From positions 111,598,827-111,662,826 of the forward strand of contig OZ021722.1 in the NCBI GenBank assembly GCA_963978545.1: 64,000 nucleotides of DNA. Direction: 5' to 3'. Source of the DNA: Linyphia triangularis. Taxonomy: Eukaryota; Arthropoda; Arachnida; Araneae; Linyphiidae. A model generated the notes under the pieces. That model did not search any database. It was not told the DNA's origin and worked only from the letters and a program-made list of their open reading frames with translations. How positions within the stretch are numbered: the stretch's first letter is position 1; every line of letters starts with the position of its first letter. Of the stretch, positions 11,841 to 20,376 are shown piece by piece. A program made the position numbers and the translations under genes.

Positions 11841-12600
11841 TACTAATTTGTTTTTTATTATTTTTTGTGAACAATGTATTCCTTAATTTATTAGAATTAA
11901 ACAGATGATCTTAGTCGAATGGTTATATCGAAGTTAAAATAATATCCGGCTACGATCATCTTTTACTATCGTGAGTTCAAATCCAGACAGAAAAGTTGGT
12001 TAATTTTTATTTAGAAAAGATTAAATTTGTTGTTCATTTTTACTTATTTTAATATTGTTCTTTAAGTTATTTTAAGCATTTAATAACTTTCATTTTAATG
12101 TATTAATTCATTTTTATTAACATAAAAAGTTGTGCTTGTATGATCTTTTGACAAAACTTTCTCGATTTTTTTATTGATTTTTTTATTTATCGATTTTTTT
12201 ATTTTTTATTTTTTAATATGAAATCTAGTTTTGTTGAATATTGTTCTTTAAGATATTTTAAACATTTAATATATAGTTTCATTTTGATATATTCGAATAT
12301 TTTTATTAATATAAAAGGTTGTGATTATATGATTTCTTGACAAAACTTTGTTGATTTTTTTTTTTTTTTTTTTAAAGGCTGATCATGTATTTTATGATAA
12401 TTCATCGTATTAAGCTTGTTTTTCTTGTTCCTGCTTATTATAAGAGAATATTATGTGATGTAGATAATAATTATAATTAATATACTATGAAATAAATTTA
12501 TCAAATTAATGTAACTTTCTAAAACATTTTTTTTTTAAAGATAATATTAAAAGAGAATAAATTTAGTAGTTTAATAATAGTAATTATATATAAAAATTAT
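11841..12600. other. AT-rich spacer
   Basis: Very AT-rich sequence with homopolymer T and A runs (for example T20 around 12354-12373) and loose repeats of a TTGTTCTTTAAG(A/T)TATTTTA motif (12054 and 12242). Apart from the tRNA-like stretch listed separately I see no gene. It may be decayed Polinton interior, but nothing in the sequence proves that. Confidence 0.5.
11905..11992 (+). tRNA. tRNA-like stretch, degenerate tRNA or SINE head
   Basis: TTAGTCGAATGG (11911-11922) fits a pol III A box, and GAGTTCAAATCC (11973-11984) fits a B box or T loop. The two lie about 63 bases apart, more than in a normal tRNA without an intron. The T stem does not pair well, and GATGATC/GATCATC form an unexpected inverted repeat across the body. 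I read it as a decayed tRNA or tRNA-derived SINE rather than a working tRNA. A covariance-model scan would decide. Confidence 0.25.
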
Positions 12601-12969
12601 ATGAAACAATTTAATTCAGAAAACGATCTTCGTTTACTCAAACTGCATCCTTTCATTCAGCTGATTTTTAATATAGTTCGTTTGAATGCTATGTCAAAAA
12701 TAGCTCCTAGATTGAATGTTCTTTTTATACGACACAAAACACTTTCCACTCATTTACTAGAACAGATAACGAAAAGCTATCGCTATTTTCAGATTAAGTT
12801 TAAAGGAAACGAGACAATCATTTTTGACAAGAGTCTGATAACAAGTGTCATCTACACTTCGACAAAGCTTAAAAGCTCAGTCGCTCTTGAGAAACTTTCA
12901 TTCTACTCCGAGATCGGAAACAGCAGACCAAATATCCAAAATATATTCGAAGACTTCAAACACATATAA
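12601..12969 (+). CDS. Hypothetical 122-residue protein, unrecognised
   Basis: An ATG-to-TAA ORF that is clearly less AT-rich than the sequence around it, which is its only sign of being coding. The protein is basic and mixed, with many Leu, Ile, Lys and Ser residues and an NVLFIRHKTLSTHLLEQI stretch that could form a helix. I see no signal peptide, membrane segment or known motif. Given the Polinton polymerase fragment about 0.8 kb to the left, it could be a remnant Polinton accessory protein, but that is a guess. It could also be a chance ORF. Short tandem repeats follow immediately downstream. Confidence 0.35.
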   Translation: MKQFNSENDLRLLKLHPFIQLIFNIVRLNAMSKIAPRLNVLFIRHKTLSTHLLEQITKSYRYFQIKFKGNETIIFDKSLITSVIYTSTKLKSSVALEKLSFYSEIGNSRPNIQNIFEDFKHI

Positions 12970-13165
12970 ATTATTGTTGAAATCATCAGAGGGTGAATAG
13001 GTATAACAATTATTCTAGAAGTCATCGGGGGATAAAAATTATTCTAGAAGTCATCATGGATAAAAATTATTCTACAAGTCATCATAGGGTTGAATGGATA
13101 TAAAAATTATTGCAGAAGTCATCAGGGGTTGAATGGGTATAAAAATTATTGCAGAAGTAATCAAA
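12970..13165 (+). repeat. Short imperfect tandem repeats
   Basis: About five copies of a unit of 33-45 bp built on ATAAAAATTATT(C/G)(T/C)AGAAGTCATCA, with a variable spacer GGGTTGAATGG. Copies vary in length and the last ends at the left break of Ik-C. It looks like a minisatellite. Confidence 0.75.
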
Positions 13166-13170
13166 CTATA

Positions 13171-14700
13171 CTACTGATAGTTCAGGGGATCCTTGGGATC
13201 CTTTTCAGGTTTCAGAATGGGGATTACTATAGCTTCCCGCCACAAGGTAGGAAAGATGTTCTCCTTCCAGATTCTGTTAAAGAGAAAAAGGATGTTAAAA
13301 AGAGAATCTGGACTTAAATGGCGAAGCATTTGATAACTGTTCCCATCTGGACCTGGACTGGTGTTATGTGCTTTAAATAAAGCACTCTTCAATTCGTACA
13401 TTTTAAGGTCACAGTTGTAGGAATAATCAATATTGCTTTTGAAATTAATTCCAGTCCGTTCAGCACGATTCTTAGTCACAAGAAAAGCAGGACTATAAGA
13501 ATCGGAACTGGATACACTTTCAAAAGTTTCACCGATAAGGTTAGCAATATCTTCAGGGGAAGAGAACACAGCAGCTCCGGTTTGAAGTATCGGGCAAGAA
13601 TATTCCGGATACAAACCGTTGGCCGCTCTAACCTTCTTCCACAACTGTTTACTTGATGTTTTAGATGTAATTGAAGAGACATAACTTATCCAAGAATCCT
13701 TTTGACTCTGACGTCTAACTCTACGAGCAAATGCCTTAGCCTTTTTAAAGGCGGTAAGGTTTCCTGTAGTTGGGTATCTGCGGAAGATACCCCATAGCTT
13801 CTTTTGTTTCTTGTATGCAGACTGACAGTCTGCATTCCAGTATGGTTTACAGTGCCGCAGTGTTCTAGGTGATGTCTTAGGAATGGAGGAGTCAGCAGCA
13901 TTTAAAATTGCTTGAGTGACATTTTGGACAGCGGTATCAACATCCTCACTGTTCACCATTGTTCCCGTTATAACTGCCAATTCAGAAAATTTGTCCCAAT
14001 CTGCCCTATTGTATTTGTAAGTAGGTAGACGGTTGGTCAAGCTACTATTACCTGCATGCGAAATGAGGACAGGGAAGTGATCACTGTTGTGTAGATCACT
14101 TCCAACAGCAAAATTCAAATATGGAAAAAGTATAGGGGAACAAATGGCTAAATCAAGTGAATGGAATGTTCTAGTGGGTTCATGAAAATACGTTTTCTCC
14201 TCATTATTCAGGAGACAGAGACAGTGATCAGATAGCAACTTTTCCATCTGTCTCCCACGAGGGTTCGTATTAGCATTACCCCACATAGTGCTGTGTCCAT
14301 TAAAGTCACCGAGCAGTAAAAATGGTACTGGAAGCTGATCAATAAGGTCATTCAACTCCTCTTGGCGGATGGTAGCATGTGGCGGTAGGTATAGGCAACA
14401 GACTGTGAGAAGGGACTGTAAATGAAGTCTCGCAGCCACAGCCTGTAGAGATGTGCGCAGTGTGAGTACAGTGCTGGGGTAATCATGAGAGATAAAAAGG
14501 CATACTCCTCCAGACACTGTATTACTACGGGTAACATCTTTTCTAGTGCAACTATACCCACGGATCTTAGATGTACAAGAATCCTTCAAGAAAGTTTCTT
14601 GAAATGCCAAACATGCTGGATGATAAGTTGAAATTATATTCTTAACATCATCCTTCCTAGATCTAAAACCGCGACAGTTCCAAGAAACAAAAGAAGCCAT
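13171..14700 (-). pseudogene. Ik-C ORF2, N-terminal part (endonuclease and first RT motifs)
   Basis: Open for 509 codons from the ATG at 14700. The endonuclease is complete by motif: SWNCRGF near residue 6, LQETFL replaced by FQETFL near 35, LLGDFNGHS near 131, and SLDLAIC and NSDHFP near 180-210. The RT is reached only as far as SPGPDG and NYQ. The amino acid sequence is about 95 percent like other Ik copies by eye, unlike its ORF1. Start and ORF1 stop overlap as TAATG. The rest of the protein is deleted. Confidence 0.88.
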
Positions 14701-15847
14701 TAACTATTAAAAGAAAACTTCAAAAGGGGGTCGGGCTCTTCTTCAAGGATCTCATCGTCATCAGATGGGTGTAAACTCACCTCATCTGTACCTCTTATTG
14801 AGCCAAGGATGTGAAAAGGGTTAGATGGTTTCCCTCTAATAGAAACACCCTTCGCAGATTTTAATTTCATTGTTTGCAAAGCCTTCGACTTTGCAAGAGA
14901 TTTCTTTATCAGAGGTGGCTTTTTGATGGTATCTGAAGAAGGCGCCCGTTGGGGTAATCTGGCAAGTGGCAAAGAAATATTCTCCGACTGTGTTCTCTTA
15001 CTGCATACTGACTTTTTACAAGCATTGGAATATGAAACGCCAACACGGGGAGTCCGGGCTTCAAACTGTTTTCTTGCTTCAAAGTATGTCAAATTTTGGT
15101 GAGCACGGATGGTTTGTATTTCTTTCTCCTCTATCCACTTGGGACATTTTCGGGAGAAAGATGGATGGGCTCCATCACAATTGACACACTTTTCAAGAGC
15201 AGTGCAAACAGAACTACCATGACCACTTCCTGCACAGCGTGCACAGATTTAAATTTTCCCGCGGCAAGCCGTTTGAGAATGTCCATATCTCTGGCACTTA
15301 AAGCAGCGAAGTGGATTTGGTACGTATGGTCGGATACGACATTTAAGATATCCGGCTTTCACGTGTGTTGGCAGAGTTGGCAAATCAAAAGTCAGTATCA
15401 GATGTTTAGTTGGGAGAATATTTCCATCTTTCCGTATCGTTATCCGGTGTACAGCAGAAACTTTTTGGTCTAGCAGATGTTCAAGAATCTCGTCCTCAGG
15501 AATATGGTAGAGGTCGGATTCGGAAATAACGCCACGAGATTTGTTGAGTTAGCCATGGGGGACTACACTCACAGGATATGTTCCGAACAATTCCATTTTT
15601 AAGATGTTTTGGCCCTGAGTACTATTTTTAACTTCAACTAGAAGGTCTCCAGATCTTAGTTTTTTAGCAGAAACATTATCACCAACGTAAGATTTCAAGG
15701 CTTTTTCAATTAAAAAAGGAGAAACATTTTCAAAGGATCCCTCCTTTCTCTTTACAATGTAAAATTTCGCCGTAAGGCAGTTTGGAGTGGCATGGTCAAT
15801 GTGCTCCCCACGAGAGGGAGAAGAAAAAGAAGTTTTACTTTCCATGA
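14700..15847 (-). pseudogene. Ik-C ORF1 (CCHC protein, type-2 lineage), disrupted
   Basis: The start is the ATG at 15847 (MESKTSFSSPSRGEH). It belongs with the ORF1 of Ik-G, not with that of A, B, D or F: both read LTYFEARKQ, TPRVGVSYSNACKKS and SIRGKPxNPFHILGSIR. A stop interrupts the N-terminal half near 15549, and there are further breaks around the knuckles (15190-15260), including a TAA near 15249. The C-terminal 130 residues are open up to the TAATG junction. The role is as for the other ORF1 proteins, but this copy is dead. Confidence 0.85.
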
Positions 15848-16411
15848 AAGCAGATGTACAAGATTCGGGCACTAGAGTCCCACCCACCATGGAGTCCACG
15901 GAAAAAAACGGGGATAGTGTATACCAGCAAGCAACAAAAATAATGAAAAGAAAGAAAACAACAACTAAACTATTGCGCACGGCATAACACTACTGGGTTG
16001 TCTAGTACCTATACGCGACCGACTCGTCCCTGAAGAAGTCTCCACCCTTAACGAAATTCCCAGCAGACGAGCCGGCCGCTTGATCCCTAGCTGCCGACGA
16101 AGTCGAACGACCAGCCGATTGATACACACGGGACCAATGTGTACCTCCCGTTTATCTGAAGCAAGGGCCAAAGTAGTGTATTGGGACAGTATGTCGCCCC
16201 TCAACTACCAGGATCCCCATTTCCAGAGACACAGGTCTCCACGCACGAGAGAAGCTGATGGCAACAGAGCGGCACTAAGCTTCTCAAGGGGAGCCCTCAC
16301 CTCTGAAGAGGTAATCACAATGAGGGATGGAAAAGAAGCCAAACAATAAATACAAAAACAAAATAAGAAGGTAAAACAGAAGGAGGGATAGATCACTGGG
16401 GCAACCCGGGG
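15848..16411 (-). promoter_or_regulatory. Ik-C 5' UTR, lacking the outer end
   Basis: Conserved Ik 5' UTR. It has a 24-bp internal gap near 16247 (missing the ACGGCAAACACGTGGGTG section seen in other copies) and stops at about 16411, before the two terminal hairpins. Confidence 0.65.
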
Positions 16412-16414
16412 GCG

Positions 16415-17009
16415 CAATGACGGTGCCAAAATCCATTTCCATTGGATTAAGGCTCATGCCGGTCGAGTGGGCAATGAGAAGGCTGACGAACTAGCAAAAG
16501 AGGCAACTCGGAAAGCAGAGATAGAGGAAATGGTTCCTATTCCTCTGTCTGCTGTTAGAAAATGCTTAAGAGATAATATGATCCAGGACTGGCAAGCTAG
16601 TTGGGAGGAAACCGCCCACGGACTGCCAGTCTTTGAGATCTTCTCTGTTGTCAAAATTCATAGGTGCATGGGAGACTTCTTTGTCAACCAAGTGTTGACG
16701 GGACACGGAGTCTTCCCATTGCACCAAAACTGACTATTTGGAAAGAGTGCGCGCTGTTGGTGTGGGGAGCACGGCTCGGTGCTCCACGACATCCTTCGGT
16801 GTGCGCTCCTCAAAGAGATTAGAAGCAAGTTCTTCCCGGCGAGCTTTGCCGACCTGACTGAAGCGAACCTGGTGAGGAGGAAGACCCTACACCTGGGTAT
16901 TCGAAGGATTATTGAAGCAGCAATGCAGAGGCAAGCGGCCGACCTGGAAGCAGATACGGGAGGATCGACTGACGGCGACACAGATGAAGATGATGTCCGT
17001 GTGGTCTAA
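16415..17009 (+). pseudogene. Rx1 ORF2, C-terminal part (RNase H end and zinc motif)
   Basis: The fragment opens within RNase H: WIKAHAGRVGNEKADELAKE matches the fourth RNase H motif of Rx3. The C-terminal CCHC motif follows (CWCGEHGSVLHDILRC). A TGA at about 16731 stands where Rx3 has an arginine codon (CAAAACCGG), so the copy has a nonsense mutation. The frame then stays open to TAA at 17009. The acidic tail (TDEDD) matches the end of Rx3 ORF2. It has lost its endonuclease and RT. Confidence 0.86.
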
Positions 17010-17402
17010 TCTTCTTTCCATCTGTTTTCTCTTCGTGTTTTATTGTCTGTGTTATGTTGTGTAATGTGTTTGACTGTGCTTTGTCTGTGTTTGTTGTGGA
17101 TTATAATAAAGGGCGTCGCCCCTAAGTGAGAAGTTGGCGGCCAACAGATTGGGTCTCTGTACATCCTAGTATGGGACCGGTGCACAGGCCGTGACGGAGG
17201 AGTTGGCAACCGCGAAGAGAGGATTGAGCGAGCAAGGCGTCGTTGAAGGAGACACGGGTGAGCTATCGCTGATTGAACTCAGGTTCATGCGGCTTGAGCC
17301 CAACTCTGTGTTGCCTCTCGTGTTTAGTCTGTTTGCTTGCAGAGACGAGAATTCAGTTTTGCACCGAATACCCCCTGAAGGGGGTGGGATGGTAACCTCC
17401 GG
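17010..17402 (+). other. Rx1 3' UTR with conserved hairpins
   Basis: Contains AATAAA at 17105-17110 directly before the palindrome GGGCGTCGCCC, and nearly 300 more bases before the element end. The end carries two adjacent hairpins: ACCCCCTGAAGGGGGT and GGTAACCTCCGGTTACC. The same order recurs in Rx3. These are plausible recognition structures for the element's own RT. Confidence 0.7.
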
Positions 17403-17526
17403 TTACCCTACTGATAAATCGCTGAAGCATGTAGCTTTCAAATGCTAATTTGATCCCTACCGAGTACCTTGACGTGGTCGAAGGGCTCCCTCTAACCATG
17501 GTCCAAATCTCGGGTCACGCCACGGT

Positions 17527-17537
17527 ATCAGTAGGGT
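17527..17537 (+). promoter_or_regulatory. Inverse of the 28S target before the Rx2 ORF1 start
   Basis: ATCAGTAGGGT, the exact reverse complement of ACCCTACTGAT in the target, lies five bases before the ATG at 17543. The same arrangement is at 49816 and 61324. Confidence 0.7.
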
Positions 17538-17542
17538 CCACC

Positions 17543-17938
17543 ATGTCCTCGACTGAGAAAATCGAGCCAAATGAAGTTTCTGCTGAAGATGGTGCTCTGG
17601 ATGAGCAACGCAAAGTATGGACCGAGACCAGCGAGTATGAAGAGCTGCCTTCGGATGACGACGCCTCCCTGGCTGAAGATCGTTCCTTTCCATCTGTTGG
17701 CAACAGGGGTACGCCTGATGCTGGGGCTTTCCTCAGGTCTCTGACCCCCAACTCTGGTTCGAGCTCCACCAGGAAGAAAAAGAGAAGAAAGAAGAAGAAG
17801 CGACTGGAAGCAGCCCTTCGAGCCACCGAGCTCTCTAGGACGGATGAAGTGCCGACTACTCCCCTCCTCTCTGCGGATGCCCTTTTTCCGGTCACAGCAA
17901 CTGTGGGCCGATCGTTCTCTGCAGGAAGAGGATTTCGA
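17543..17938 (+). pseudogene. Rx2 ORF1, N-terminal part
   Basis: I take the ATG at 17543 (MSSTEKIEPNEVSAEDG) because it lies at the same place relative to ATCAGTAGGGT as in Rx3 and Rx4; an in-frame upstream ATG exists at 17450. About 130 residues remain: an acidic section, then a strongly basic run (RKKKRRKKKKR near residue 76). The RRM-like part and zinc knuckles are lost because Ik-D cuts the gene. Rx ORF1 proteins bind element RNA. Confidence 0.8.
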
Positions 17939-18159
17939 TTTGTTTTGTTGTTGTTTTATGGCGCAAAGGCAACACAAGGGCCATGCTGCGCCAAACAAAC
18001 GATAAAAGAAACTAGAATGGATGATGAGTTATAAATATATGAATGTAAGGTATGATTTAATAAAAGAAATAAAATGTTAAAAATTAATTTTTAAAAAAGC
18101 TTAAAACTAGTCATGATGTTTAGACAACACTAGATGCACTAACTAGAAGCACTTAAACA

Positions 18160-20237
18160 CTAGATGTGATTTAAAAACCCGATTACTCTTAGAAATGCAA
18201 AAAGATTTGGATGGGGGTTTTCCCCAACCAAATCCTGTAGGTTTAAAACTGTGCTTTTAAAAAATTGAATGCGATGAGAATAAAATTTTGGACATGAAAT
18301 TAAAATATGGTGCACAGTAATATCGCAACGACAAACATCACAAATGGGGGGATCTTCTCCCAGTAACAGATGTCGATGCGTGAATCGGGTGTGACCAATG
18401 CGCAGACGAGTCAGTTTGACATCTGTCCGACGCATTGGATTTACTGGCCACATATGAAGATGGTTTTTAATGGTATGAAGTTTGTTGCTAGTTTGCAAAT
18501 CCCATGCTTCTTGACGCAAAGAAAAAATAAACTTATGAATATGTGATTTTATGTCTTGGTAGGGGACTGGCTGCTGAAACGGAATTGACGCCGCTTTAGC
18601 AGCAGAGTCCGCCAATTCATTTCCTGAAATCCCCACGTGACTAGGTACCCAGCAAAACAAAATAACAAAACCTTTCCTCTCAAGTTTGTGTAACAGAGAT
18701 AATATGTCAGGAGCTATTGGATGACATATGTTATTAAAGTGCTCCAGGCTTGTTAAAGCACTTAAGCTATCGCTGTATACACAAAACATGCGATGGGAGC
18801 ACAAAGAAATGTGCAACAGAGCACAAAAAATTGCAACCATCTCAGAAGTAAAAACCGAGCAGTATTTATGAAGCGTGAAATTGACTGTGGATGTGTCAGA
18901 CACAACACCACAGCCAACACGTTCACCTGCTTTGGATCCATCAGTATAGACTGCATGATAGTCACTATACTGAGATCGGTGTAAACAAAAGATCTTCTGC
19001 AAAATTTCTGGGGCAGTGTCTGCTTTGTAATGCATCGCAAATGAATTTAAAAAATTAAATGATGGAATATCCCATGGAGGAAAGATCTGAGAATTAGCCA
19101 GCTGGATATGTAGGTCACTTAGAGCTGCATCCGACAGAACATAGTGAGCTCTTTCAGAAAATGGGCGAATGCTAGATGGACATGAATTATATAGCCTACC
19201 AAGATATGCGTCAAGACTCGAATTCCGTAAAGGATGAGAAGGATCAGATTGTATTCTACAGTAGTAGTTAGCGCTCAACTTTTTACGTCTAAGGTCAAGT
19301 GGGAGTTGATAACACTCTGTTAACAGACTCTCAATGGGTGAGGTGCGAAATGCACCTAAACAAATACGGGCAGCAGTATGGTGGACGGTATCCAATCTGA
19401 GCAGAAGAAATGCTCCTGCAGAACCATACGCAACGCATCCGTAATCGATACGAGACAGGATAACTTATTTGTATATACGCAGCAAAGAAGTGCGGTCCGC
19501 TCCCCAAGAAGTATTAGAAATCACCTTGAGGATGTTAAGTGACCTATCGCACTTGCGCAAGGACAATATATGAGGGAGAAAATTCATCTTATTGTCGAAA
19601 ATGACTCCCAGATACCTTATCTGATTGACAACAGGGATGGGCGTGTTGCGTATGTGGATTTCAGGATCAGGGTGAAGACCCCTCCTCCTACAGAAATGGA
19701 CACAACTGCTTTTAGATGGTGATAGTTTATGGCCGTTTTGTTCACACCATTCTACAAGTCTGTTAACAGCAGTTTGTAATTGACGTTCAATTAAGCGCAT
19801 GTTTGATCCTTGGCATGAGATTTGCAAATCATCAACATATAAAGTTCCATGAACAAAGGGTGAAAGGACATGAAGTATGTTACTGATATGAAGATTAAAA
19901 AGGGTGACACTTAAAACACAACCTTGAGGAACACCCTCAGATTGGTTAAAATAATTTGAAAATGAAGCTCCAATACGAACTCTAAAAACACGAGATGATA
20001 AAAAATTTTGAATAAAAAGGGGCAGATTACCCCTAAAACCAAAATTAAATAGAGTTTGTAGGATACCATATCGCCACGTATGATCATACGCCTTCTCAAT
20101 GTCGAAAAAGATTGAAACTAGATGATTCCTTTGTACAAAGGCATTGCGGACATCTGTTTCTAGTTTCACAATGTTATCAAGAGTGGACCGTCTTCGTCGG
20201 AACCCACTCTGGAAAGGTGAAATGCATTTATCTTTTT
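18160..20237 (-). pseudogene. Ik-D ORF2, C-terminal half (RT core, RNase H, zinc motif)
   Basis: Reading leftwards from 20244 come QSGFRRRRSTLD, FFDIEKAYDHTW, EGVPQGCVLS and LYVDD (RT), then a stop near 19465 (ACTTATTTG against AACTGAATTATAA-like sequence in other copies). From about 19395 the frame reopens through RNase H (YTDGSKAGERVG, VYSDSLSALTSL, SHVGISGNELAD) and ends with the zinc motif CDVCRCDITVHHILISC. There are several small indels. The N-terminal half is at 34236-35840, on the other side of E. Confidence 0.86.
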
Positions 20238-20251
20238 CTAACATGTAAGAG
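20238..20251 (+). repeat. Target-site duplication of E, left copy (14 bp)
   Basis: CTAACATGTAAGAG, repeated exactly at 34236-34249. Together they bracket E within the Ik-D ORF2. Confidence 0.95.
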
Positions 20252-20376
20252 TTTGGTTTGGTTTTGGGTTTACTGGCGCAAGAGCAACTTCTAGGCTATA
20301 CTGCGCCGAAACCATAAAAGCATTAATAATAAACGTTATTTAAAAAAATGATTATGAAAACATTTCAATTAATACA

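Larger units (their letters stand above)
13171..16411 (-). mobile_element. Ik-C, truncated at both ends
   Basis: Minus-strand Ik sequence covering the 5' UTR, ORF1 and the first half of ORF2. The left break falls in the RT just after NYRPIA (short tandem repeats adjoin), so the 3' half is missing. This is unusual for a retrotransposon copy, which normally keeps its 3' end, and points to a later deletion or recombination. At the right end the last 50 or so bases of the standard 5' terminus are missing and Rx1 sequence starts at once. No target duplication is visible. Confidence 0.88.
16412..17402 (+). mobile_element. Rx1, 3' fragment of a 28S-type non-LTR retrotransposon
   Basis: Plus-strand 3' end of the Rx family: the end of ORF2, then a 3' UTR closely matching that of Rx3 (60701-61115), with AATAAA followed by GGGCGTCGCCC and the terminal hairpin GGTAACC-TCC-GGTTACC (17391-17407). 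The left end is cut by the junction with Ik-C. The right end passes through TTACCCTACTGAT, the Rx target, straight into Rx2. Confidence 0.88.
17403..17938 (+). mobile_element. Rx2, 5' fragment in tandem with Rx1
   Basis: Starts at TTACCCTACTGAT, the 28S target, which here sits between two Rx copies. It has a short 5' UTR (about 130 bp, without the structured block of Rx3 and Rx4), then ORF1. It is cut at about 17938 by the 3' end of Ik-D. Its remaining sequence is not found on the far side of Ik-D, where R1-1 starts instead, so a deletion or rearrangement followed. Confidence 0.82.
17939..20251 (-). mobile_element. Ik-D, 3' segment, inserted in Rx2 ORF1
   Basis: The 3' UTR with the TGGCGCA...TGCGCCA hairpin lies at about 17958-17992, and ORF2 sequence follows to 20251. 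It continues at 34236 after E. The left flank is Rx2, but the right flank (36938 on) is R1-1, so no target duplication can be shown for Ik-D. Confidence 0.88.

Noticed and set aside
17450..17542. Upstream in-frame ATG as the true Rx2 ORF1 start
   Set aside because: Rx3 and Rx4 place the start right after ATCAGTAGGGT; the upstream stretch is 5' UTR in those copies.
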